A stretch of 64,000 bases of DNA from assembly GCA_035653615.1 (NCBI GenBank), contig DASRBN010000032.1, forward strand, positions 1 to 64,000. The letters run 5' to 3'. Positions within the stretch are counted from its first letter, which is position 1. Each line of letters starts with the position of its first letter. The notes below the pieces were generated by a model. The model made no database searches. It was not told where the DNA came from and worked only from the letters and a program-made list of their open reading frames with translations. The position numbers were made by a program, and so were the translations under genes. Positions 1 to 7,554 of this stretch are shown here, piece after piece. This DNA is from Ktedonobacteraceae bacterium. Its GTDB lineage: Bacteria > Chloroflexota > Ktedonobacteria > Ktedonobacterales > Ktedonobacteraceae.

Positions 1-2
1 GC

Positions 3-128
3 AATCTGGCCATCACCCTCATCCATCGCTCTGGCTCTTGCCACATCCGAGCCAGTCGTCGTCATTTTGCCTCCTGTCCTCACGAAGCTCTGGCCTTGCT
101 TGGTTTCTCCAAAGTCGGCCTGCAATAA
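3..128 (+). CDS. C-terminal end of a transposase (ISAs1-like), cut by window edge
   Basis: An open frame runs from the left edge to TAA at 126-128 and gives 41 residues beginning NLAITLIHRSGS and ending near the motif RRHFASCPHEALALLGF. The pattern of an N-L-A/I helix, then R-R-H-F-A, then A-L-A-L-L-G-F matches the C-terminal tail that I recall for ISAs1-family DDE transposases. Only the tail is visible, so neither the catalytic triad nor the terminal inverted repeat can be checked. It could belong to an intact element lying mainly to the left or to a remnant. Family assignment is from memory of the motif. Confidence 0.5.
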   Translation, partial: NLAITLIHRSGSCHIRASRRHFASCPHEALALLGFSKVGLQ

Positions 129-167
129 TTCACAAGCCCTGCAGAGCTTGAAAACGCTGAGAAGCGC

Positions 168-398
168 ATGCAGCGACAATGGTACGACCTGATTGTAGCG
201 GAGCAGGAGGGCGAGCCTTTAGAGGTGCTTGAGCAACTGTACGACTCCTACATCCTGCTCGTCGAAGAATACAATCGCTGCTCCGATGAATACCAGCGCG
301 AGCGACTGGCGTGGAAGAGTTCCGCGCCCAAAACGAAGAAGGTAACCCGGCCTATCTCATCTCGCCACAATGAGGAACATATCAGGCTGGCATCGTAA
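168..398 (+). CDS. Small hypothetical protein next to the transposase tail
   Basis: A 76-residue acidic N-terminal, basic C-terminal protein rich in E, Q, Y and L. Residues 1-45 look like one or two amphipathic helices (motifs EPLEVLEQLYDSYILLVEEYN), and the tail is polar and probably disordered. No signal peptide or membrane segment is seen. The ribosome site before ATG 168 is weak (GAGAAG). It ends just before a strong convergent hairpin at 408-457. It may be an accessory gene of the neighbouring insertion sequence or a free-standing small gene. No function can be assigned. Confidence 0.4.
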   Translation: MQRQWYDLIVAEQEGEPLEVLEQLYDSYILLVEEYNRCSDEYQRERLAWKSSAPKTKKVTRPISSRHNEEHIRLAS

Positions 399-407
399 TG
401 TGGATAT

Positions 408-457
408 GAATTTGAGCAAACATGCGACCCCGCCCGGTCGCATGTTTGCTCAAATTC
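408..457. terminator. 22-bp perfect hairpin between convergent genes
   Basis: Arms 408-429 and 436-457 are perfectly complementary, with a 6-nt loop (CCGCCC). It lies between the end of the 168-398 gene and the end of the minus-strand hydrolase, so it can act as a bidirectional transcription stop. There is no clear T-tract on either side. Confidence 0.7.
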
Positions 458-469
458 CATTCCTAACCC

Positions 470-1351
470 TCACAATTGTCCCACAAAATCCGCCAGGGCG
501 CTTGCTACCTGGTCGGCAGCATCGAACAATACCATATGGCCTGCCCCCGGAATGATTACCAGCCGCGACTCAGGTATTTCGCGGTGCAGGCGCTGGGCGT
601 ACTTCAAGGGAACCTGCTGATCTTTTTCACCCCAGATTATGAGTGTTGGCTTTCCCATTACTTTCAAATCGGATGCCACGGAGTTGGAATAGCTGGGTAT
701 CAGCAGGCGGACATGCTGGTAAAGCATCTCCTTGCCCAGGTGACTGTTCCATTGATCGATCCAGGGGTTCATAGCCTGCTTGAGCTGATCGGCATTGCTG
801 GAAGCGTCAGGCAGCGTTGATTTCAGGTCGTTCAGTACATCCTCGACGCTGGTGTGCTGGGGAAGATCAGGGTCCTGAGCCTTCTTCATATCGGCAAGCG
901 GCCAGTCCGGTGAAAATGCGTACTCGTAGCAATAGGTGTCAATAAGCACCAGCGCGGCGACGCGGCTGCGGCTCAGGCGAGTCGCCAGCACCTGGGCCAC
1001 GCTCCCACCCAGGCCATGTCCTACCAGCACGATATTGGTTAAGTTGAGCTGGTTGAATAAAAAGGAGAGGGCATCGGCATGCCCCCAGATGGAGGTATCG
1101 GAGGGCCAGGGAAATTCTGAAAGGCCGTAACCAAGCATATCAATGGCATAGACCGCTCGATTCGTGGCGGCCAGTTGTGGAAGCGCATTCTCCCATTCGA
1201 AAGCGCCCGCCGGTATGTCGTGGAGCAGGACTATCGCGCCATCGGTGCCGTGTTCTGCCCCCTGCAAAATATAGCTCAGATCATAGTGAATGACGCGCGC
1301 AGTATGTCGTTCTCGCGCAGCCGTTGTCTCATTTGAAGTTTGTTGCAACAT
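470..1351 (-). CDS. Alpha/beta-hydrolase fold protein with Gly at the nucleophile position
   Basis: A 293-residue alpha/beta-hydrolase (Abhydrolase_1 type). I chose ATG at 1351 because GAGAGGT lies just upstream; a longer TTG start at 1375 is possible. Visible family features are the strand and oxyanion region LLHDIPAG, the nucleophile-elbow region LVGHGLGGS, the acid loop WGEKDQQVP and the histidine loop PGAGHMV. The usual elbow is G-H-S-x-G-G, and here the codon for the Ser is GGC (Gly), which I checked on the DNA. Acid and His are retained, so it may be catalytically dead, a binding protein, or use another mechanism as cofactor-free oxygenase relatives do. It is monocistronic, with the PASTA kinase upstream on the same strand. 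Confidence 0.85.
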   Translation of the reverse strand: MLQQTSNETTAARERHTARVIHYDLSYILQGAEHGTDGAIVLLHDIPAGAFEWENALPQLAATNRAVYAIDMLGYGLSEFPWPSDTSIWGHADALSFLFNQLNLTNIVLVGHGLGGSVAQVLATRLSRSRVAALVLIDTYCYEYAFSPDWPLADMKKAQDPDLPQHTSVEDVLNDLKSTLPDASSNADQLKQAMNPWIDQWNSHLGKEMLYQHVRLLIPSYSNSVASDLKVMGKPTLIIWGEKDQQVPLKYAQRLHREIPESRLVIIPGAGHMVLFDAADQVASALADFVGQL

Positions 1352-1505
1352 ACTACCTCTCTTTGCTTCGCCCAATCGCGGAGCAGCCTGAAATTATTTC
1401 TTACATAGTATAGCACTGTGTGTTCCTGCGAACCAATAGGGCGGGAATGCTAGGAAGTATAGGAACTTATGATCGCCACGAGAGTTGCATCGCCGGTGAT
1501 ATATT

Positions 1506-1527
1506 AGGAGCCGATTGCTCGGCTCCT
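1506..1527 (-). terminator. Short hairpin overlapping the kinase stop codon
   Basis: Arms 1506-1514 and 1519-1527 (9 bp, loop TTGC) form a GC-rich hairpin that includes the first bases of the kinase stop codon. No U-tract follows on the minus strand, so it is a weak terminator or an RNA-stability element. Confidence 0.4.
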
Positions 1528-3583
1528 AAGCTTTTTCGCTCGCTTCATCAGCGTCATCCCTATTTTGCCAACGTCGTCTTCTCGTGATTCGCTTTCTGAG
1601 TCTGAAGCGTGCCAGGCCAAGCAGAAGGAGAACCCACAGGCTGGCCACTTCTAGCGCGATATTATTAGGGCCTGACTTGCCAGGAGGAACGGAAGTGATA
1701 TTGCTGGATTGGTGAATCGAAGCAGTCGGCCCGGGCGTAGTTGTGGGCGTAGGCGTAGGCGTAGACGTAGCAGTCGATGTAGGAGTGGGTGTTGTAGTCG
1801 GAGTAGGCGTCGGTGTCCTGGTCGACGTGGGCGACGGACTCGGACTTGGCGATGGACTCGGATTTGGTGACGGCGTCACAGAAGGTACAGGAGTAGCATT
1901 CAAATTCCACACATAAAGAGTAACCGGCTTCGTCACATCTATGGGCTGGCCAGATGGAGGATTGGTCTTCGCTACAATATCAGGGCCAACCTTTGGATTT
2001 GACCCGTCAGAGACAACTATATACTTGAGACCTGCATTCGTAAGGATGTTCTCAGCCGTAGAAAGTTTGACATTAGTCAGACCGGGCGGCACATTTACGG
2101 TCATTGGCCCCATCGTAACTAAGATACAATCACTTTTAGGATAGGCCCTACCAGGATCAGGTCTCTGCCCTGTTACAACACCTGAAGTGCTAGCGACGGG
2201 ACACAATGTAAAGCCAGCGTTTGCTGCTTTTGCAGACGCCTCTGAATAACTCAAATTCTTAAGATCTGGCACTAATGCCGTCGCCTGGGTCGTGGCTGTC
2301 GGAGTCGAACCACCAGTCGCGAAAGGCAAATTGAACAGGTGGAACTGCGCCGATGCCAGGTAAATGCTGAAGACAAGCAAGACGATGGTAGCAAGAATGA
2401 TGAGTGCGGTAACGATCGCGGCTAAACGCGACTCGCGCCTGTCATTTTGCAATGCTTCGGAGCGAGGCAGTGTGCGGCGCTGATAGGGAGGCTGCGCCGG
2501 CCCTTGCGGAATATACGGCGGCATGTATGCTGGCTGGTCGGCAAGCGGGGGCCGGTCTGCTCCAGAGTTATGTACCCTATCCACACCGTTGAAATTGGAT
2601 GCCGCCGCGCCATTTAGCATATTATTCGGCGATGAAGTGGGTCGCTGTGGAATTGTTCGCCCGCCGCTATTGGGACGAGGCAACGTTTGCTTGTAAGGAG
2701 GAACAGGCGACTGTCCAGGGGTGATGGTAGGAGCGTTGGCTATGACATCATCGCTATCGGTCTCACCCAGCATCTCCAGCGCGCGCGCCAGCTGCGAGCC
2801 ATCGCGGTAACGCATCTCAGGCACTTTCTCCAGGCAGCGCAGGATAATGTCTTCCAGTGCCAGGGGAATATTCGGATTGAGCTGGCTGGGTGGCGTCGGT
2901 GGATCTTGAATATGCTGCATCGCGACCGCGACCGGCGTATCGCCATCGAAAGGTGGGTGACCGGTGAGCATTTCGTACATCACGATGCCCAGCGCGTAGA
3001 CATCGGCTGCCGGCGTCACAATCTCGCCCTGCGCCTGCTCCGGCGCGTAGTATTGCACCGTGCCCAGGGTCATACCGGTCGTGGTGAGCCGTTCGGCGTT
3101 CATATCTTTATAGACGCTGGCGATGCCAAAGTCCGTCAGTTTAATTGTCCCCCTGCGGCCCACCAGGATATTTTGGGGTTTGACATCGCGATGCACGATG
3201 TTGCGACGATGTGCCGCACCTAATCCAAGCGCGACATCATGGGCAATAATCACCGCGCGGTCCACATCGAGGATGCCACGTGACTTCAAATAGCGGCGCA
3301 GGTCGGTTCCCTCGACCAACTCCATGACGATGAAATAATTGCCATCGGTCAGGCCGTAGTCGTAGACCTGCACAATATTCGGATGCTGTAAGGCCGAGGC
3401 CGCTTTCGCCTCAAGCTCGAAGCGCTTCACGAACTTGGGATCAGTACTATAGACTTCCCGCAGCACCTTGATAGCCACTTCGCGATCCATATGCAGGTCC
3501 CGACCGCGATAGATGGTGGCCATCCCCCCACGGCCTATGGGATCTTGTAACTGGTAACGCTCTCCCAGCATTTCGATTTGCAT
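1526..3583 (-). CDS. pknB: Membrane Ser/Thr protein kinase with PASTA domains (PknB/PrkC type)
   Basis: A 685-residue Hanks-type kinase. The start is ATG 3583 with GGAG five bases upstream; a GTG lies 12 bases earlier. Kinase domain about residues 8-270: glycine loop GRGGMA, ATP lysine in VAIKVL (about 39), catalytic HRDVKPQN (about 132-139), DFG (about 151), APE (about 180). A Pro/Asn/Gln-rich juxtamembrane linker is followed by a transmembrane helix (about 387-409), then two PASTA-like repeats (about 436-565) with an extracellular position. A low-complexity P/T/S tract (about 566-630) leads to a second hydrophobic segment and a very basic tail. PASTA kinases sense muropeptides and control envelope growth; that role is inferred. 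The second helix and P/T/S stalk are unusual extras. Confidence 0.93.
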   Translation of the reverse strand: MQIEMLGERYQLQDPIGRGGMATIYRGRDLHMDREVAIKVLREVYSTDPKFVKRFELEAKAASALQHPNIVQVYDYGLTDGNYFIVMELVEGTDLRRYLKSRGILDVDRAVIIAHDVALGLGAAHRRNIVHRDVKPQNILVGRRGTIKLTDFGIASVYKDMNAERLTTTGMTLGTVQYYAPEQAQGEIVTPAADVYALGIVMYEMLTGHPPFDGDTPVAVAMQHIQDPPTPPSQLNPNIPLALEDIILRCLEKVPEMRYRDGSQLARALEMLGETDSDDVIANAPTITPGQSPVPPYKQTLPRPNSGGRTIPQRPTSSPNNMLNGAAASNFNGVDRVHNSGADRPPLADQPAYMPPYIPQGPAQPPYQRRTLPRSEALQNDRRESRLAAIVTALIILATIVLLVFSIYLASAQFHLFNLPFATGGSTPTATTQATALVPDLKNLSYSEASAKAANAGFTLCPVASTSGVVTGQRPDPGRAYPKSDCILVTMGPMTVNVPPGLTNVKLSTAENILTNAGLKYIVVSDGSNPKVGPDIVAKTNPPSGQPIDVTKPVTLYVWNLNATPVPSVTPSPNPSPSPSPSPSPTSTRTPTPTPTTTPTPTSTATSTPTPTPTTTPGPTASIHQSSNITSVPPGKSGPNNIALEVASLWVLLLLGLARFRLRKRITRRRRWQNRDDADEASEKA

Positions 3584-3912
3584 AGTTCTCCGCACCTGTG
3601 AAGCGGAGCTTCACCCATTTCCAAAAACATTACTGCTTCGACCGGATAACGCGGCTAGCCAGGATAGCCCACAGATTTGTAGAGAGCCGAACCGTTAAAC
3701 CCACTATGCCCGCATATCAAGTCGAAAAAGACCGGTTTATTACTTCTAGCGCCCACTATTGTAACGTATTTTGCAACTTAATGGAACACTTTAACCTATT
3801 TGTGTTGCTAAAATCCTATTAATATTCGGAGTTTCGTCCTTCAGGGCGACCAGAGCGATTGGGAACGACCCCACCCTGGACGCGACCAATCTCGTCCCTA
3901 CGTCCCTCCATG
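3584..3912. other. Intergenic region upstream of pknB, no gene
   Basis: About 330 bases between selB and pknB, both on the minus strand. It must hold the pknB promoter on the minus strand. Bases about 3832-3910 contain repeated GTCCCTAC/GTCC and GCGACC motifs with partial inverted symmetry, like the CCCTAC-ended dispersed palindromes elsewhere in the window. A 74-codon open frame on the plus strand (3598-3822) shows no coding character. Confidence 0.5.
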
Positions 3913-5919
3913 CTATGGACCCTGGCCGGCTGCGACTCCCAGCACCCGCTCGTCGCCGGCGCGCCGGGTGATGCGCCGCTCATCCATATGCTCGAGTAGA
4001 GGCAGGATGTATTTGCGCGTGGTGCCTAATACGTCGCGCGCTTCGGAAGCCGTCATCTTACCATGCTCGTGCAGGTAGGCTATCAACTTCGCTACCGCCT
4101 CTTCATAAGTTTCGCGCAGGAAGAAGACCGTATCCGTGTTCCCTCCCAGCTTCACCAATCTCCCCTGCTCAACCAGCGCCGCTAATACCTCGGCCCCTAC
4201 CATCGCCTCGGCCTCCACTCGTCCGGGAGGAGTATAGGGGTTCTCATTGAACTGCCGCAACATCCGTCGAATCTGCTGCTGTTGAGCTTCGGTAAACGTT
4301 GGAACGAAGGTGGGCAAGCGAATGAGGCCGCTCGGAGCGCCCGTTGCAGCGATAACTTCCGCCAATTGCTCCTCTTCCTGCAATGCCGCAAAAATCTCTG
4401 CCGCCATCTTAGAAGACAGGCCTAATCGCGCGCGCCACTCCTCTTTTGAAAGGCCTGCTCGTAGAGGATACTGGCGATGGTATTCGCTCACCAGGCGAAC
4501 AGCTTCGTCTTTGAAAGCCTCCCAAACAGGCTGCGCAAACCAGAAGCCTCCCACCTTACAGACCCGTCCCTCAGTTAACAACGTCTCCAGGGTCGCCTGC
4601 GTCACATCCGTTGGCAAACTGCTCTGTTTAGCGATCTCGGCCAGCTCATATCCTTGCAGTCCGTGTAAGGTCCTGGCTCCTGTCTGACCATGAGGGCGCG
4701 CCGGGCGACCGCCTGTCGCCTTCGCAGCCGCATTTTGCCTGGACGTTTCACGCCTTCGATCAAGAGCAGCCAGAACAAGCTCATCCGGCGATCCACGCTC
4801 AAGGGTTTCCAGGACATTCAGCACCGTTTGCTGGAAGCGCCGGTGGTAGCGGGGATGCACATCGATCACTTCACCGCCACCGATGGTCATACTGGGCGAG
4901 GGAATGCGCAGGATGAAGCGATCTCGCCGCGCCACCACAGCCGGACGGCTCAGGCGCAGCTGCACCCAGGCGCTTTGCCCAGGCTCCACTTCGTCTGCAT
5001 CGAGCAGCCTCACCTTCGCGGGCACTTCCTGCGAACCGCTATAGAAATCGACCAGCGTGTTATGCTCAAGCGATCTCGCGGCATCCGCCAGCAGTTGAAT
5101 ACGAGCATCGATGAGCATGGTTGGCTGCATCTGACCGGGAAGCGCGACTACATTGCCGCGTTCAATTTCGCTGCGCGGCACGCTCGCCAGGTTGATGGCC
5201 ACGCGACTGCCAGGCTGCGCCACCTCGACCTGGTGCCTGTGCGTCTGGAGGGTGCGGATGCGTGTCTTCAGGCCCTGTGGCAAAATCTCGACCTCCTGAC
5301 CCGGCTTGAAAGCGCCATCCAGCAGCGTCCCCGTCACGACGGTGCCAAAACCGGTCATCGTGAACACGCGATCAACCGGCAGGCGCGGGCGCGCGATGTC
5401 TTGCCGCTCCTGCTCTTCATCAAGGATACGTTCTAATTCGGCCAGCAATTCCGGCAATCCCTGACCGCTATAGGCCGAAACGGGAATAATGGCGGCATTC
5501 GCCAGCGTGGTCGGTTTCAACTGCTCAATAACTTCTTCTCGCACCAGCTCGAGCCATTCTTCATCGACCAGGTCGGCCTTGGTGAGGGCAACGACGCCGC
5601 GCCGCACGCGCAGCAGATCGAGGATTGCCAGGTGTTCGCGTGTCTGCGGCATGATTCCTTCGTCGGCGGCAATTACCAGCAGCGCGGCATCGATTCCCCC
5701 TACACCGGCCAGCATATTCTTGATGAACCCTTCGTGACCCGGCACATCGACGATACTAACCTCGCGGCCATTAGGCAGCGTCAACCACGCGAAGCCGAGG
5801 TCTATCGTCATGCCGCGTTCTTTTTCTTCCGCCAATCGATCAGGATCAATGCCCGTGAGCGCCTTTACCAGGGTTGACTTGCCATGGTCTATATGTCCTG
5901 CTGTACCAATACAACTCAT
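3913..5919 (-). CDS. selB: Selenocysteine-specific translation elongation factor SelB
   Basis: A 668-residue translational GTPase that delivers selenocysteyl-tRNA to the ribosome at UGA codons followed by a SECIS element. Visible features: G1 GHIDHGKST at residues 8-16, switch region ERGMTIDLGFAW, G3 DVPGH, G4 TKAD, then EF-Tu-like beta-barrel domains 2 and 3 (motifs TMTGFGTVVTGT and RFILRIPSP). The last about 250 residues are predicted winged-helix repeats that bind SECIS RNA (KEEWRARLGL and YEEAVAKLIAYLHEHGKMTASEARDVLGTTRKY regions). Length fits the family. ATG 5919 has no strong ribosome site. No selA, selD, tRNA-Sec or selenoprotein gene is visible in the window. Confidence 0.95.
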   Translation of the reverse strand: MSCIGTAGHIDHGKSTLVKALTGIDPDRLAEEKERGMTIDLGFAWLTLPNGREVSIVDVPGHEGFIKNMLAGVGGIDAALLVIAADEGIMPQTREHLAILDLLRVRRGVVALTKADLVDEEWLELVREEVIEQLKPTTLANAAIIPVSAYSGQGLPELLAELERILDEEQERQDIARPRLPVDRVFTMTGFGTVVTGTLLDGAFKPGQEVEILPQGLKTRIRTLQTHRHQVEVAQPGSRVAINLASVPRSEIERGNVVALPGQMQPTMLIDARIQLLADAARSLEHNTLVDFYSGSQEVPAKVRLLDADEVEPGQSAWVQLRLSRPAVVARRDRFILRIPSPSMTIGGGEVIDVHPRYHRRFQQTVLNVLETLERGSPDELVLAALDRRRETSRQNAAAKATGGRPARPHGQTGARTLHGLQGYELAEIAKQSSLPTDVTQATLETLLTEGRVCKVGGFWFAQPVWEAFKDEAVRLVSEYHRQYPLRAGLSKEEWRARLGLSSKMAAEIFAALQEEEQLAEVIAATGAPSGLIRLPTFVPTFTEAQQQQIRRMLRQFNENPYTPPGRVEAEAMVGAEVLAALVEQGRLVKLGGNTDTVFFLRETYEEAVAKLIAYLHEHGKMTASEARDVLGTTRKYILPLLEHMDERRITRRAGDERVLGVAAGQGP

Positions 5920-6143
5920 TTTATTGAACCAGGGGAATAAGAGTTAATTATGACGGCTTCAGTATACAACATCAACCCGCTTTCTGCCTATCTTCCAAAA
6001 TGGTAATTTTTCACAAAATGGCCTGATTCCACGTGTGAAAGCAGGCATATAGGCATATTTATACGTGGCGCTTGAGGCAGGTATTTATATTGAATTTGAG
6101 CAAGCAAGCATGTGGAATCAAAAACGTATTGTACCCGGTTCCC

Positions 6144-6152
6144 TGCTACAAT
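6144..6152 (+). promoter_or_regulatory. Extended -10 promoter for the WXG100 gene
   Basis: TGCTACAAT at 6144-6152 is an extended -10 (TGn plus TACAAT) placed about 45 bases before the WXG100 start codon. No convincing -35 is seen. The same TGC-TAnnnT pattern precedes four other genes in this window. Confidence 0.5.
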
Positions 6153-6197
6153 GCTCGGCTAAACGAGATTGAACATATAAAGAAGGAGTAAGATCTT

Positions 6198-6470
6198 ATG
6201 ACCACCATTCATGTAAATACCGACCTGATGCGCCAGCTGGGGCAGATCTTCGTCCAGCTCGACGATCAGATTGCCAATCAGATTCGCCCGCAAATCCAGA
6301 GTCATATTAATGAGTTGGAGGGCGATTGGCAGGGTGTGAGCCGCCAGCGTTTCGAGCAACTGTTTCAGGAATGGCGCACCGCTGTAGACCAGGTTGTTCA
6401 GAACGGCGAAGATATTGGCCGCCACCTGCAGGATACGGCTCAGCGCTTCGAGAGCGCCGACCAGTCGTAA
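6198..6470 (+). CDS. WXG100-family protein (ESAT-6-like, type VII secretion substrate)
   Basis: A 90-residue protein with the size and helical-hairpin layout of WXG100 proteins. Helix 1 is about residues 3-40, the W-x-G turn is in GDWQGVS (about residues 43-49), and helix 2 runs to about 85. AAGGAG lies nine bases before ATG 6198. Such proteins dimerise and are exported by the EssC/EccC ATPase of type VII systems. No secretion ATPase, EssA/EssB or LXG toxin gene lies nearby, so this is an orphan substrate or chaperone. A 36-bp hairpin repeat follows directly and may end its transcript. Confidence 0.88.
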   Translation: MTTIHVNTDLMRQLGQIFVQLDDQIANQIRPQIQSHINELEGDWQGVSRQRFEQLFQEWRTAVDQVVQNGEDIGRHLQDTAQRFESADQS

Positions 6471-6493
6471 CCGGGGCGGCTGGACGACCTGGA

Positions 6494-6590
6494 GCGGGGG
6501 ATTCTTCGCTGCGCTCAGAATGACAGGCCCCGGGGCCTGTCCAGACACGTCCGAGGCCTGTCATTCTGAGCGCAGCGAAGAATCCCCCGC
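6494..6590. repeat. Dispersed palindromic repeat, class A, 36-bp perfect stem
   Basis: Arms 6494-6529 and 6555-6590 are exactly complementary over 36 bases with a 25-base loop. The core is TCATTCTGAGCGCAGCGAAG, in both orientations. The same core recurs at 7318-7407 and 32691-32795. In translation it gives the CHSERSEES peptide often seen in spurious ORFs. Its position after the WXG100 gene suggests it also serves as a transcript end. Confidence 0.85.
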
Positions 6591-6662
6591 CAACCTTTGG
6601 GGAATCATCAGTATTTGCTCTATTGGCAGTACATCTTTAAAGAGGAAAAGCAGGTGAAAGGG

Positions 6663-7142
6663 TCAGGATAATGGCTTTCTCATATGTCGCCTTGTTGTCT
6701 GATATCCCAGCTTTTCATAAAAAGTCAGAGCAGAGCCAGGAAACTCCCATACATCCAGTTCAATTTCTGTAACCCCTTGCTCGCGCGCCCACTGTTGAAT
6801 CCGCTCCATCAGCAACCGTCCAACGCCTTGATGCCGGACGTGTTCGCTTACTACCAGGTCATCAACCTGGACAAAGTGGCGCGGCACAACCATAGGCACA
6901 GGAGGCGTCAAGCGCACATAACCAAAGATCAAGCCAACGAGAGTTTCTTGCTGTTCCGCCACAAAGAGGGCCGCATTCTCGTTAGCGAGAAGCTCTGCAA
7001 ATCTCTCAGGTGAGCGGGCGGGTCCCTCTACAGGATGGAAAAAATTTGGAAGAGCCTGAGCGTGTATACGATCTAATTGCTCATACAATGCGCATGCGCC
7101 CTCATAGTCCTCGTATTTAGCTGCCCGAAGCACAATGCTCAA
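6663..7142 (-). CDS. GNAT-family N-acetyltransferase
   Basis: A 159-residue protein that would transfer an acetyl group from acetyl-CoA to an amine; the substrate is unknown. The acetyl-CoA loop is visible as VRHQGVGRLLMERI, preceded by the beta-4 strand FVQVDDLVVSE and followed by YEKLGY. A start at TTG 7142 is preferred because AAAGGAGG lies five bases upstream and the frame begins with the typical IVLRAAKYEDYEG; the open frame extends further but without a better start. The start region is duplicated 74 bases upstream (see the leader ORF). It is flanked by class A palindromic repeats on both sides. Confidence 0.88.
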   Translation of the reverse strand: MSIVLRAAKYEDYEGACALYEQLDRIHAQALPNFFHPVEGPARSPERFAELLANENAALFVAEQQETLVGLIFGYVRLTPPVPMVVPRHFVQVDDLVVSEHVRHQGVGRLLMERIQQWAREQGVTEIELDVWEFPGSALTFYEKLGYQTTRRHMRKPLS

Positions 7143-7233
7143 CGTTTCCCTCCTTTGCCCAAAGAAGCCGCTCGGCGGGATTTGCAGGCTATAGGAGCCC
7201 GAAGCACAATGCTCAACGTTTCCCTCCTTTGCC
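7123..7233. repeat. 37-bp direct repeat duplicating a translation start region
   Basis: Bases 7123-7159 and 7197-7233 are identical over 37 positions (offset 74). The repeat carries the first GNAT codons, the TTG start and the AAAGGAGG ribosome site on the minus strand. Confidence 0.85.
7139..7216 (-). CDS. Candidate 25-codon leader ORF overlapping the GNAT start
   Basis: A second copy of the GNAT initiation region (AAAGGAGG plus TTG 7216) lies 74 bases upstream of the real one. From TTG 7216 a 25-codon frame reads to TGA at 7141-7139, which overlaps the GNAT TTG start (7142-7140) as TTGA. The last residues are GKGGKR, encoded by the real gene's own ribosome site. This geometry permits translational coupling. 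It may be an accident of duplication with no selected product. Confidence 0.35.
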   Translation of the reverse strand: MSIVLRAPIACKSRRAASLGKGGKR

Positions 7234-7317
7234 TGCTTGAGAGCTATGGAATTTCCTACTTGCCTGCATCTTACACTGTGATTATTCTCCCGGCAAGCTA
7301 TGAAAAAGTGATCAGGG

Positions 7318-7407
7318 CATGTCATTCTGAGCAAAGCGAAGAATCTCTTGTGAACCAGATCGATCAGGTGCGTGCTGCGGATTCTTCGCTTTGCTCAGAA
7401 TGACATG
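7318..7407. repeat. Dispersed palindromic repeat, class A, 28-bp stem
   Basis: Arms 7318-7345 and 7380-7407 are exactly complementary with a 34-base loop. This is the GAGCAAAGCGAAG variant of the class A core found at 6494-6590. It lies between the divergently oriented GNAT gene and uvrC. Confidence 0.85.
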
Positions 7408-7474
7408 CGAGAGGGTCTTTTTCAGGGCAAGCCATTCGTAGCAATTTACGCCCTAAGCTCTCCTTTACCCCATG

Positions 7475-7483
7475 TGCTATACT
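7475..7483 (+). promoter_or_regulatory. Extended -10 promoter for uvrC
   Basis: TGCTATACT at 7475-7483 is an extended -10 element about 72 bases before the uvrC start. No clear -35 is seen, which suits the extended -10 type. Confidence 0.5.
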
Positions 7484-7554
7484 AAAGCCATACATCACAC
7501 TCCAAATAAAGCAGCAGGGTAGGGCGCGCCATTGCAGCCGCCTGAAACAGGGCC

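Noticed and set aside
4690-5436. 248-codon open frame on the plus strand
   Set aside because: Antisense shadow of selB; the selB frame carries all G motifs.
6091-6115. Second copy of the GAATTTGAGCAA motif seen in the hairpin at 408
   Set aside because: Only about 12 bases match and there is no facing arm, so this may be chance.
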